NCBI RefSeq assembly: GCF_003574675.1
Contig: NZ_QOAZ01000006.1
Span: forward strand, 62,001 to 126,000
DNA length: 64,000 nucleotides
Direction of reading: 5' to 3'
Source: Azohydromonas sediminis
GTDB taxonomy: Bacteria > Pseudomonadota > Gammaproteobacteria > Burkholderiales > Burkholderiaceae_C
The notes below the pieces were generated by a model that ran no database searches, was not told where the DNA came from, and saw nothing but the letters and a program-made list of their open reading frames with translations. The position numbers and the translations under genes were made by a program. Positions 1-8,076 of this stretch are shown here, piece after piece (position 1 is the stretch's first letter; every line of letters starts with the position of its first letter).

Positions 1-2
1 TG

Positions 3-1673
3 TACGGGTCGAGTTCGGGCGGCGTGATCTCGCTCGTCAGCGCGGCGCCGACCGAGCGGCGCTGGCTGCTCGGCGGCGACGTCGGCAGCGACGGGCTGTG
101 GCAGGCGCGCGCCGGCGTCGAGGCGCCTTTCGACGGCGGCTTCAGCCTGCGCGCGAGCGCGAGCCACTTCGAGATCGACGGCTTTCGCCCGCACAGCAGT
201 GCGCAGCGCACGCTGGGCAACGCTCGCCTGGGCTGGGACGGGGCGCGCGACCGCGTCGTGCTGATCGTCAACGCGCTCGACCAGCCCGCGCTCGACCCGC
301 TCGGGCTCACGCGCACGCAGTTCGAAACCGACCCCGACCAGACGACGCCGCAGGCGCTGCTGTACGACACCCGCAAGAACACCCGCCAGGAGCAGGCCGG
401 GCTCGCATGGCGCCACCGCTTCGACGACGCCGGCGCACTCAGCGAGAGCCGCGTCGCGGCCTACGTCGGCCAGCGCTCGGTGACGCAGTGGCAGGCGATC
501 CCGTTCACGGTGCAGGCATCGCCGACGCACCCCGGCGGCGTGATCGACTTCGACCGCGACTATGGCGGCGTCGACGCGCGCCTCGTGTGGCGCTGGGCGC
601 TGGCTGGCGAGCGCAGCGCGCAGCTGGTGGCCGGTGCCAGCGTCGACGGCAGCATCGAGCACCGGCACGGCTACGAGAACTTCGTCGGCACGACCGACGC
701 CGACCGCGTGCTCGGCGTCACCGGTGCGTTGCGGCGCGACGAGCGCAACCGCGTGACGACGCGCGACGTCTACGCGCAGGCCGAGGCCGACCTCGCACGC
801 GACTGGACCGCCACACTGGGCGTGCGCCACGGCCGCGTCGAGTTCCGCAGCGACGACCGCTACCTCGTCAACGGCGACGATTCGGGCTCGCGCGCCTTCG
901 GCTACACGAACCCGGCGGCGGCGCTGCAGTGGCGCGTGACGCCGGCGCTGAACCTGTACGTCAGCGCCGGCCGCGGCTTCGAGTCGCCGACGTTCAACGA
1001 ACTCTTTTACCGACCCGACGGCCTGGCCGGCTTCAACACCGGGCTGAACGCACAGACCAGCCGCCAGTGGGAGGCGGGGCTGAAGTGGCGCGACGCGTCG
1101 CGCGGCCTCGCGTTCGACGTCGCCGTGTTCGACATCCGCACCGACGACGAGATCGGCGTGGCCAGCAGCAGCGGCGGGCGCACGACGTTCCGCAACGTCG
1201 GGCGCACGCTGCGGCAGGGTGCCGAGTTCGATCTGCGCTGGCGCATCGCCGACGGCTGGCGCGCGCAGCTCGCCGCGAGCTGGCTCGACGCGACGTACCG
1301 CGACACGCTGCCGTCGACGCCGATCGTCGCCGGCAACCGCATCGCCGGCACGCCCGACGCCTGGGGCTATGCCGAGCTGGCGTGGCTGCCGGCCCGCGGC
1401 GTCGAGCTCGCACTCGAAGCCCGCGGCCAGAGCGACGTGCCCGTCAACGACGCCAACACCGACTTCGCCGAGGGCTTCGTCCTGACGGCGCTGCGCGCGC
1501 GCTGGCAGCGCGACCTGGGCGCGGGCCGGCTCGAGCTGCTGGCACGGCTCGACAACCTCGCCGGCCGGCGTGTCGCCGGCAGCGTGATCGTCAACGAGGC
1601 CAACCAGCGCTACTTCGAGCCGGCGCCCGGGCGCACCTGGCTGCTCGCGGCGCGCTGGAGCGCGCCGTTCTGA
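3..1673 (+). CDS. TonB-dependent outer-membrane receptor (5' end outside window)
   Basis: The frame is already open at the window edge and its first residues (YGSSSGGVIS) resemble the end of a TonB plug domain, so the signal peptide and most of the plug lie upstream. The remaining ~556 residues read as a 22-strand type beta-barrel: alternating aromatic/polar strands, a receptor-like segment with 'GRGFESPTFNELFY' near residue 325, and a C-terminal Phe typical of BAM-dependent barrels. Such receptors import siderophores, cobalamin or other large ligands using TonB energy. The substrate cannot be told from this part. It converges on the tautomerase gene with only 8 bases between stops. Confidence 0.88.
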   Translation, partial: YGSSSGGVISLVSAAPTERRWLLGGDVGSDGLWQARAGVEAPFDGGFSLRASASHFEIDGFRPHSSAQRTLGNARLGWDGARDRVVLIVNALDQPALDPLGLTRTQFETDPDQTTPQALLYDTRKNTRQEQAGLAWRHRFDDAGALSESRVAAYVGQRSVTQWQAIPFTVQASPTHPGGVIDFDRDYGGVDARLVWRWALAGERSAQLVAGASVDGSIEHRHGYENFVGTTDADRVLGVTGALRRDERNRVTTRDVYAQAEADLARDWTATLGVRHGRVEFRSDDRYLVNGDDSGSRAFGYTNPAAALQWRVTPALNLYVSAGRGFESPTFNELFYRPDGLAGFNTGLNAQTSRQWEAGLKWRDASRGLAFDVAVFDIRTDDEIGVASSSGGRTTFRNVGRTLRQGAEFDLRWRIADGWRAQLAASWLDATYRDTLPSTPIVAGNRIAGTPDAWGYAELAWLPARGVELALEARGQSDVPVNDANTDFAEGFVLTALRARWQRDLGAGRLELLARLDNLAGRRVAGSVIVNEANQRYFEPAPGRTWLLAARWSAPF

Positions 1674-1681
1674 ACGCCGCC

Positions 1682-1891
1682 TCAGCCGCCGGCCGGCTTC
1701 GGCAGTGCCTTGTCGCTCCACAGCTGGCCGCCGGTGGCCCAGTCGTGGCGCGCGATGTCGTAGAACAGGATGTCGACGCCGTCGGCACTGCCGCCGAGCG
1801 TCCTGACGCAGGCTTCGGTCAGCGCCTGCGCCAGCGCCCGTTTCTGCTCGACGCTGCGGCCTTCGAACAGTTCGACGCGGATCGTGGGCAT
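1682..1891 (-). CDS. 4-oxalocrotonate tautomerase family protein
   Basis: A 69-residue protein of the size of single-domain 4-OT tautomerases. It begins Met-Pro-Thr-Ile-Arg-Val-Glu, so removal of Met would expose the N-terminal Pro that serves as catalytic base in this family. The 'FEGRSVEQKRALAQALTEA' helix is characteristic. Family members interconvert keto and enol forms of small acids; the substrate here is unknown. It is the last gene of a leftward run that starts at puuD, 24 bases after the class II aldolase, so a role in a purine-derived or other small keto acid step is possible but unproven. Confidence 0.85.
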   Translation of the reverse strand: MPTIRVELFEGRSVEQKRALAQALTEACVRTLGGSADGVDILFYDIARHDWATGGQLWSDKALPKPAGG

Positions 1892-1915
1892 GGTCGGTCT
1901 CCTCGGGGGTGAAGT

Positions 1916-2668
1916 TCAGTCGCGGTAGCCGGGCATGACGCGGTCGAGGCGGCGCAGCAGCGCCGGCCACTCGACGTCGCCGTCCCACTCGCGGCCGTCG
2001 CCGACCCACTGGCGGTAGGTCGCCTCGGCCAGCGCGGGCGCGACGCCGGTGACGCGGCCGGGTGCCGCGGCCATCGCGCGCAGCTGCGCCTGCGCGGCGC
2101 GCTCGAGCAGGTGCATCAGCATGTAGGCCTCGGCCACCGTGCGCCCAACGACGAGCGGCCCGTGGTGCTCGAGCAGCACGCCGTCGAGTGGCCCGAGCCG
2201 CTGCACGAGCCGCCGCTGCTCGTCGGGCCCGAGCGCGAGCCCCTCGTAGGCGTGGCGACCGAGACGCCCCCACAGCCGCATCGCCCACTGCGACGTCGGC
2301 AGCAGCCCTTCGGGCAGCGCACACAGTGCCACGCCCCACGGGCTGTGCAGGTGGATCACGCACTCGACGTCGGGCCGCGCCGCGTGCACCGCGCCGTGGA
2401 TCGCGAAGCCGCTCGGGTTGACCGCCGCACCCGAGCCGTCGACGACGCGGCCGGCGACGTCGACCTTGACGAGGTTCGACGCGCAGACCTCGTCGAACGC
2501 GAGGCCGAAGCGGTTGATCAGGTACACGCCCGGTTCGCCCGGCACGCGGGCCGACAGGTGCGTGTAGACGGTGTCGTCCCAGCCGGCCAGCGCCGCCAGC
2601 CGGTACGCGGCCGCGAGGTCGACGCGCACCTGCGCTTCGGTGCGGGGCGGGCGGGGCGGCGTCGTCAC
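1916..2668 (-). CDS. Class II aldolase/adducin family protein
   Basis: A 250-residue protein with the class II (zinc) aldolase fold. The metal-binding signatures are visible as 'VIHLHSPWG' (about residue 100) and 'EHHGPLVVG' (about residue 165). It has no kinase or dehydrogenase domain attached. The family includes fuculose-phosphate aldolases, decarboxylases and non-catalytic adducin-like proteins, so the reaction is not predictable. It starts 22 bases after the NCS2 permease stop and is probably co-transcribed with it and puuD, suggesting a link to nucleobase metabolism by context only. Confidence 0.85.
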   Translation of the reverse strand: MTTPPRPPRTEAQVRVDLAAAYRLAALAGWDDTVYTHLSARVPGEPGVYLINRFGLAFDEVCASNLVKVDVAGRVVDGSGAAVNPSGFAIHGAVHAARPDVECVIHLHSPWGVALCALPEGLLPTSQWAMRLWGRLGRHAYEGLALGPDEQRRLVQRLGPLDGVLLEHHGPLVVGRTVAEAYMLMHLLERAAQAQLRAMAAAPGRVTGVAPALAEATYRQWVGDGREWDGDVEWPALLRRLDRVMPGYRD

Positions 2669-2690
2669 GGGGTCGTCGCTCGGCCGTGAC

Positions 2691-4184
2691 TCAGTGCGCC
2701 TCGGCCGTCTTCGCGGCCTCGACCGCGCCGACGGTGTCGCCCTTCGCGCCGTTGAAGAACAGGTTCAGCGCGACGGCGCTGATCGCGGTGAGCAGGATGC
2801 CCGACTCGAGCAGCGGGTGCAGCCCGTGCGCCATGTGCTGCGTCCAGCGCGGAGCCACCAGAGGGATCAGCCCGAAGCCGATCGACAGCGCGACGATGTA
2901 CAGGTTGTGGCGGTTGCCCTTGAAGTCGACCGTCGACAGGATGCGGATGCCGGTGGCCGCGACCATGCCGAACATCACGAGGCCGGCGCCGCCGAGCACG
3001 AAGGTCGGGATCGACTCGACGAGCGCCGCCATCTTCGGCAGCGTGCCGAGCACGATCATGATGACGCCGCCGGCCACGCACACCCAGCGGCTCTTGACGC
3101 CGGTGACGCCGACCAGCCCGACGTTCTGCGAGAAGCTGGTGTACGGGAACGTGTTGAACACGCCGCCGATCACGGTGCCCAGACCGTCGACGCGCAGCCC
3201 GGCGGCGAGCTCGGCCTGCCCGATCTTCTTGCCGGTGATCTCCGACAGCGCGAGGAACATCCCGGTCGACTCGATCATCACGACGATCATCACCAGCGTC
3301 ATCGTCAGGATCATCACGAGGTCGAAGGTCGGCATGCCGAACGCGAACGGCGTGACGACGTCGAACCACGCGGCCTTGCCGACCTTGTCGAAGTGCATCT
3401 TGCCCAGCGCCACCGCGACGACGCAGCCGAGCACGATGCCCAGCAGCACCGCGACGTTGGCGACGAAGCCGCGCGTGTACTTGACGAGCAGCAGGATGAA
3501 CACGAGCACGAGGCCGGCCACCGCGAGGTTGTCGAGCGCGCCGTAGTTCGGGTTGTCGACCATCGGGATCGGCCCCGGCAGCTTGACCGCGGGCGGCGCG
3601 GCGCCCGGCGCCACCGGGGCGTTCAGCGCCGGCTCGATCAGCTTGGTCATCTCGACGAGCTTCGGCACGTCGACGCTCTGCGCGAGCGTCGGCGGCCCGC
3701 CCATCGCCCAGCCGACCCCCACGCGCATCAGGCTGATGCCGATGATCGCGATGATCGTGCCGGTGACCACCGGCGGGAAGAAGCGCAGCATCCGGCTCAT
3801 CAGCGGCGCGATCAGCACCGACAGCACACCGGCGCCGATGATCGCGCCGAAGATCGCGCGCGCGCCCTCGACGCCGCTTTGCGCGTTGGCCATCGCGACC
3901 ATCGGCCCGACGGCGGCGAAGGTGACGCCCATCATCACTGGCAGCCGGATGCCGAAGTACTTCGTGAAGCCGAGCGACTGGATCAGCGTGACGATGCCGC
4001 ACGCGAACAGGTCGGCCGAGATCAGCATCGCGACCTGCTCGGGGCTGAGCTTGAGCGCGCGGCCGACGATCAGCGGCACCGCGATCGCGCCGGCGTACAT
4101 CACCAGCACGTGCTGCAGGCCGAGCGCGGCGAGCCGCCCGAGGGGCAGTCTTTCGTCCACCGGGTGGACGGCGTTCGTGGTCAT
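2691..4184 (-). CDS. NCS2 family nucleobase:cation symporter (probable urate/xanthine permease)
   Basis: A 497-residue polytopic inner-membrane protein of the nucleobase-ascorbate transporter (NCS2) family, with about 12-14 hydrophobic segments and the start 'LGLQHVLVMYAGAIAVPLIVG'. The signature region near 'QNVGLVGVTGVKSR' resembles the xanthine/urate branch more than the uracil branch. The ATG at 4184 is chosen because GAGGAG lies about eight bases upstream; a longer frame has no family similarity. It lies between puuD and the aldolase gene on the same strand, so urate or xanthine import feeding PuuD is the likely job. Confidence 0.9.
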   Translation of the reverse strand: MTTNAVHPVDERLPLGRLAALGLQHVLVMYAGAIAVPLIVGRALKLSPEQVAMLISADLFACGIVTLIQSLGFTKYFGIRLPVMMGVTFAAVGPMVAMANAQSGVEGARAIFGAIIGAGVLSVLIAPLMSRMLRFFPPVVTGTIIAIIGISLMRVGVGWAMGGPPTLAQSVDVPKLVEMTKLIEPALNAPVAPGAAPPAVKLPGPIPMVDNPNYGALDNLAVAGLVLVFILLLVKYTRGFVANVAVLLGIVLGCVVAVALGKMHFDKVGKAAWFDVVTPFAFGMPTFDLVMILTMTLVMIVVMIESTGMFLALSEITGKKIGQAELAAGLRVDGLGTVIGGVFNTFPYTSFSQNVGLVGVTGVKSRWVCVAGGVIMIVLGTLPKMAALVESIPTFVLGGAGLVMFGMVAATGIRILSTVDFKGNRHNLYIVALSIGFGLIPLVAPRWTQHMAHGLHPLLESGILLTAISAVALNLFFNGAKGDTVGAVEAAKTAEAH

Positions 4185-4274
4185 GCGGGTGTCTCCTCGT
4201 CGTTCGTGTCGGTGCGACGCCAATCCCCGGTCGCGAGGGGGTGTGGCCGCGGTGCGGCCGTGCCAGGAAAGGGG

Positions 4275-5486
4275 TCAGTCGACCGGCGCGCCGCTGTCGA
4301 ACCAGCGCTTGACGAGCGCGCGCTCGGCGTCGGTGATCTGCGTCGCGTTGTTCAGCGGCATCAGCCTGAGCACCGCGGTCTGCTGGTAGACCGCCTGCGC
4401 GTGCTGCCTGAGCAGCTCGGGCGTGTGCAGCGCGACGTTCTTGTTCTGCACCTGCGCGTTGTGACAGACGACGCAGCGCTGGTCGATCACGGCGCGCACC
4501 TCGGCGTAGGTGGGAGGCTGCGCGGCGGCAGCGCGCTGCTCGGCGCTTTGCGGCGGCGGCGCGAGCCACACCGCCAGCCCGACGAGCACCGCGGTGCCGA
4601 CCACGGCGTGCTCCCACGGCGCGCGCCGCCCCTCGACGTGCGCCTTGTGGCGCGCGACGAAGCTGTGGCGGATCAGCGCGCCGGCGAGCATCAGCAGCAC
4701 GAGCACGAGCCAGTTGTGCGGCCCCTGGACCAGCCAGCCGTAGTGGTTGCTCAGCATCGCGACGATGACCGGCAGCGTGAAATAGGTGTTGTGCACGCTG
4801 CGCTGCTTGCCGCGCCGGCCGTGGATCGGGTCGGGGTCGCGCCCGGCGCGCAGGTCGGCGACGACCTTGCGCTGGCCCGGGATGATCCAGAAGAACACGT
4901 TGGCGCTCATCGCCGTGGCGATCATCGCGCCGACCAGCAGGAACGCCGCGCGCCCGGCGAACAGCTGGCACGCGAGCCACGACGCAAACACGACGAACGC
5001 GAACACGAACACGCCGACGACCAGGTCGCCGTGGTGGCGCTGGCCGAAGGCACGGCAGATCACGTCGTAGACGACCCAGAACGCGACGAGGAAGCCGAGC
5101 GCCGCGGCGATCGCCGCGCCCGGCGACCAGTCGAACACCGTCTTGTCGACGAGGAAGGTGCCGGCGTTGAACAGGTACAGCACCGTGAACAGCGCGAAGC
5201 CGGTGAGCCACGTGCTGTAGCTCTCCCAGTACGACCAGTGCAGGTTCTCGGGCAGCGGCCGCCAGCGTGGCGCGACCAGGTACTTGTTCGAGTGGTAGAA
5301 GCCGCCGCCGTGCACGGCCCACATCTCGCCGTCGACGCCCTTGGCCTTCAGGTCGGCGTCGTGCGGCTTCGTCAGGCTGTTGTCGAGCATGACGAAGTAG
5401 AACGACGAGCCGATCCACGCGATCGCGGTGATCACGTGCGCCCAGCGCAGCAGCAGGTTGGCCCAGTCGAGGAGGTATGCGTCCAT
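4275..5486 (-). CDS. puuD: Membrane-bound urate oxidase/hydroxylase with C-terminal cytochrome c domain
   Basis: A 403-residue protein matching PuuD. The N-terminal ~320 residues carry eight or so membrane spans ('LLRWAHVITAIAWIGSSFYFVMLD' near the start). The C-terminus has a periplasmic c-type haem motif CVVCH at residues 338-342. The family oxidises urate to 5-hydroxyisourate and passes electrons to the respiratory chain, unlike soluble uricase which makes peroxide. An upstream GTG would add eight residues; the ATG at 5486 begins at the conserved 'MDAYLLDWANLLLRW'. A GTGTATACAC palindrome lies 143 bases upstream, implying control by the nearby GntR regulator. Next in the pathway is UraH, encoded upstream. 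Confidence 0.93.
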   Translation of the reverse strand: MDAYLLDWANLLLRWAHVITAIAWIGSSFYFVMLDNSLTKPHDADLKAKGVDGEMWAVHGGGFYHSNKYLVAPRWRPLPENLHWSYWESYSTWLTGFALFTVLYLFNAGTFLVDKTVFDWSPGAAIAAALGFLVAFWVVYDVICRAFGQRHHGDLVVGVFVFAFVVFASWLACQLFAGRAAFLLVGAMIATAMSANVFFWIIPGQRKVVADLRAGRDPDPIHGRRGKQRSVHNTYFTLPVIVAMLSNHYGWLVQGPHNWLVLVLLMLAGALIRHSFVARHKAHVEGRRAPWEHAVVGTAVLVGLAVWLAPPPQSAEQRAAAAQPPTYAEVRAVIDQRCVVCHNAQVQNKNVALHTPELLRQHAQAVYQQTAVLRLMPLNNATQITDAERALVKRWFDSGAPVD

Positions 5487-5766
5487 CAGGCGCTCACCGT
5501 CGCGCAACACGCACCGGCACGCCGGTGCACCCTCCCCTCACCACAGCGGGCTCTGTGAGGAGCGAACGTCGCAAACCGCAGGCGGCGGGCCGGGCCCGTC
5601 GCGCGGGCGCCGCGGCGACGTCGGCAAAGTGTATACACGACGGTGCACGATGCCGCACGGGTTTACCCTGCCACTTCGTCGCGCGGCAGTCAAAACTGAG
5701 GGTCGCGCGACGTCATCGATGCCGCCGGGCGGGGGCATCGAAGGAGCACTGCCCGCCGCCTGCCGC
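5487..5766. other. Intergenic region between uraH and puuD carrying an operator
   Basis: This 280-base gap has no convincing gene. It holds the palindrome GTGTATACAC at 5629-5638. On the minus strand it also has a TTGACT hexamer (5693-5688) followed by weakly TA-rich sequence (GGTAAA, about 19 bases on) that could be a promoter for puuD. The gap is long for an operon interior, which favours puuD having its own regulated promoter. Confidence 0.5.
5629..5638. promoter_or_regulatory. Putative GntR operator, copy 1 (before puuD)
   Basis: Perfect 10-base palindrome GTGTATACAC, preceded by A as in copy 2 at 6221-6230. The core GT-AT-AC fits the GT-N(0-3)-AC half-site pattern known for FadR-subfamily GntR regulators. 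Only these two copies were found in the window, and both flank uraH next to an FCD-type GntR gene. Confidence 0.65.
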
Positions 5767-6117
5767 TCAGCTGCCGCGGTAGGTGCCGTAGCTCCACGGA
5801 CTGGCCAGCAGCGGCACGTGGTAGTGGGCCGCCGCATCGGCGATGCCGAACTCGATCGGCACCTCGTCGAGGAACGGCGGCTCGGGAAGCGCGGCGCCGC
5901 GGCCGCGGAAGTACGCTGCCACTGCGAACACGAGCCGGTAGCGGCCGCGCTGCAGCGCCTCGCCCTCGAGCAGCGGCGCGTCGGCGCGGCCGTCGTGGTT
6001 CAGCACCACGGTCTTGAGCACGCGCTCGCCGCCGTCGAGTCGCAGCAGCGTGACGCGCATGCCGGCCGCGGGGCAGCCGTTGGCGGTGTCGAGAACGTGC
6101 GTGGTCAGTTTGCCCAT
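5767..6117 (-). CDS. uraH: 5-hydroxyisourate hydrolase (transthyretin-like)
   Basis: A 116-residue protein, the usual length of cytosolic bacterial UraH. It starts with '[14 protein letters not shown]' containing the conserved His, has the '[19 protein letters not shown]' ending, and finishes in the diagnostic tetrapeptide YRGS that separates the hydrolase from vertebrate transthyretin. It opens the ring of 5-hydroxyisourate to OHCU, the step between PuuD and UraD. The ATG at 6117 is chosen over an upstream in-frame extension because it begins the conserved domain. It is divergent from the GntR gene and shares the 148-base intergenic region holding operator copy 2. Confidence 0.95.
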   Translation of the reverse strand: MGKLTTHVLDTANGCPAAGMRVTLLRLDGGERVLKTVVLNHDGRADAPLLEGEALQRGRYRLVFAVAAYFRGRGAALPEPPFLDEVPIEFGIADAAAHYHVPLLASPWSYGTYRGS

Positions 6118-6220
6118 CGTGTGTGCCTCGGGGCGACGCGGGGTGCGGCGTCGCGGTGCGGTGGAGAGTCGGATATCGAGGGAGAACCCTGAACGCGCAG
6201 CACTTGCGCGTCGCGACCGA

Positions 6221-6230
6221 GTGTATACAC
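6221..6230. promoter_or_regulatory. Putative GntR operator, copy 2 (between uraH and the GntR gene)
   Basis: Second perfect GTGTATACAC palindrome, 35 bases before the GntR start codon and 104 bases before uraH. Its place in the divergent promoter region suggests that it controls both uraH and the regulator's own gene. It stands out in otherwise very GC-rich sequence. Confidence 0.65.
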
Positions 6231-6265
6231 TTGAGCACACACGTCAATCGACGCCGCCCCGCCCC

Positions 6266-7015
6266 ATGCCGCGCAGCCGTGCCCAGCTCCAGGTCGTCGA
6301 CGCCACCGGCGGCCGTCGCGGCGCCGCGCGGCGCACGAAGGCCGCCGAGGCGTCGACGACGCAGCGCATCGTCGAGTCGGTCACGACGGCGATCGTCGAA
6401 CGCCGCCTGATGCCGGGCACCAAGCTCGCCGAGCAGCCCATCGCCGACATCTTCGGCGTCTCGCGCACCGTCGTGCGCCAGGCCCTGAACCAGCTCAGCC
6501 GCGACCACCTCGTCACGCTCGAGCCCGCGCGCGGCGCCTTCGTCGCGACGCCCAGTGTCGAGGAAGCGCGCCAGGTGTTCGAGGTGCGCGCGATGCTCGA
6601 GGCCGCGCTCGTGCAGCGGCTCGCCACCAGCATCACCGACACGCAGCTCGCCGAACTGCGCGCGCACCTGCGTGCCGAGCGCGAGGCGCTCGCACGCACC
6701 GACGTGCCGGGCCGCACGCGGCTGCTCGCCGACTTCCACGTCGTGCTCGCACGCCTCCTCGGCAACGACGTGCTCGCCGAACTGCTGGCCGACCTGCTGC
6801 GCCGCTCGTCGCTGATCGCGCTGATGTACCAGTCGTCGCACTCGGCCGAGGTCTCGCACGCCGAGCACGAGCGCATCGTCGACGCGCTCGCGCAACGCGA
6901 CGGCAAGGCCGCCGTCAAGCTGATGTCGCACCACCTGCACAGCGTCGAGCACAACCTGCACCTGGACCCGCGCGTGCCCGACCTCGCCGCCGCGCTGCGC
7001 CCGCCGCGTGCCTGA
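6266..7015 (+). CDS. GntR family transcriptional regulator, FadR/FCD subfamily
   Basis: A 249-residue regulator. Residues ~30-100 form the winged helix-turn-helix ('MPGTKLAEQPIADIFGVSRTVVRQALNQL' with the typical recognition helix). Residues ~105-235 form an all-helical FCD effector domain, with metal-binding His candidates in 'FHVVLARLLGN' and the 'SAEVSHAEHERIVDAL' segment. The ATG at 6266 begins a short basic tail before the HTH; longer in-frame starts run into the operator and are unlikely. Divergent from uraH and followed by puuE after 16 bases, it most likely represses or activates the urate/allantoin genes in response to a purine breakdown product. Confidence 0.9.
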   Translation: MPRSRAQLQVVDATGGRRGAARRTKAAEASTTQRIVESVTTAIVERRLMPGTKLAEQPIADIFGVSRTVVRQALNQLSRDHLVTLEPARGAFVATPSVEEARQVFEVRAMLEAALVQRLATSITDTQLAELRAHLRAEREALARTDVPGRTRLLADFHVVLARLLGNDVLAELLADLLRRSSLIALMYQSSHSAEVSHAEHERIVDALAQRDGKAAVKLMSHHLHSVEHNLHLDPRVPDLAAALRPPRA

Positions 7016-7031
7016 ACCCCTCGAAGCCACG

Positions 7032-7994
7032 ATGACCCCCGCCCCTTCGAACCCCGGCCGCTACCCGCGCGACCTCGCCGGCTACGGCCGCAACCCGCCG
7101 CACCCGCACTGGCCCGGCCAGGCGCGCGTCGCGGTGCAGTTCGTCCTCAACTTCGAGGAAGGCGGCGAGAACAGCGTGCTGCACGGCGACGCCGCAAGCG
7201 AAGTCTTCCTGTCGGAGATGTTCAACCCCGCGGCCTACCCGGCGCGCCACCTGTCGATGGAGTCGATCTACGAGTACGGCTCGAGGGTGGGCGTGTGGCG
7301 CATCCTGCGCGAGTTCGAGCGCCGCGGCCTGCCGCTGACGGTGTTCGGCGTGTCGATGGCGCTCGAGCGCTGCCCTGACGTGACCGCCGCCTTCGTCGAG
7401 CTCGGCCACGAGATCGCGTGCCACGGCTGGCGCTGGATCCATTATCAGAACGTCGACGAGGCCACCGAGCGCGAGCACCTGCGCATCGGCATGCAGATCG
7501 TCGAAAGGCTGACGGGGCAGCGCCCGCTGGGCTGGTACACCGGCCGCGACAGCCCGAACACGCGCCGCCTCGTCGCCGACCACGGCGGCTTCGAATACGA
7601 CAGCGACTACTACGGCGACGACCTGCCGTTGTGGCTGCAGGTGCGCAAGAGCGACGGCACGCTGGCGCCGCACCTGGTCGTGCCGTACACGCTCGACTGC
7701 AACGACATGCGCTTCGCGCTGCCGCAGGGCTTCAGCCACGGCGACGAGTTCTTCGAGTACCTGCGCGATGCGTTCGACGTGCACTGGGCCGAAGGCGCGG
7801 AGCGCCCGGCCATGATGAGCATCGGCATGCACTGCCGCCTGCTCGGCCGCCCCGGGCGCATGCGCGCGCTGCAGCGCTTCCTCGACCACATCGAGGCGCA
7901 CGATCGCGTGTGGGTCGCGCGGCGCATCGACATCGCCCGGCACTGGAAAGCCACGCACCCGTTCGACGCGGCCACCGCCTTCGTCTGGGAATGA
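7032..7994 (+). CDS. puuE: Allantoinase, polysaccharide-deacetylase family
   Basis: A 320-residue protein of the PuuE type, metal-independent allantoinases related to NodB deacetylases rather than to amidohydrolases. Conserved PuuE features are 'YPRDLAGYGRNPPHPHWPG' near the start, 'HEIACHGWRWIHYQ' and 'GWYTGRDSPNTRRL' in the middle. It hydrolyses (S)-allantoin to allantoate in the cytosol. The ATG at 7032 is used; an earlier in-frame codon overlaps the GntR gene end. It is followed by a copy of the GC-rich intergenic repeat and then the UraD fusion gene, so it is probably the first enzyme gene of the rightward operon. Confidence 0.94.
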   Translation: MTPAPSNPGRYPRDLAGYGRNPPHPHWPGQARVAVQFVLNFEEGGENSVLHGDAASEVFLSEMFNPAAYPARHLSMESIYEYGSRVGVWRILREFERRGLPLTVFGVSMALERCPDVTAAFVELGHEIACHGWRWIHYQNVDEATEREHLRIGMQIVERLTGQRPLGWYTGRDSPNTRRLVADHGGFEYDSDYYGDDLPLWLQVRKSDGTLAPHLVVPYTLDCNDMRFALPQGFSHGDEFFEYLRDAFDVHWAEGAERPAMMSIGMHCRLLGRPGRMRALQRFLDHIEAHDRVWVARRIDIARHWKATHPFDAATAFVWE

Positions 7995-8002
7995 AGCCCA
8001 TG

Positions 8003-8042
8003 CCCCCACGCTCACTTCGTTCGCTGCCCCCCGAGGGGGCGC
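8003..8042. repeat. GC-rich interspersed repeat, copy 1
   Basis: A 40-base segment beginning CCCCCACGCTCACTTCGTTC and ending in the hairpin-forming GCCCCCCGAGGGGGC is identical at 34443-34482. It lies between puuE and the uraD fusion gene, inside an operon. After the shared core, each copy is followed by a different GC-rich inverted repeat. Its coding translation has no meaning in any frame. Confidence 0.85.
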
Positions 8043-8076
8043 GGGCCTCCCTTGGGGCGGCCCGGCAGGAGGCCCG

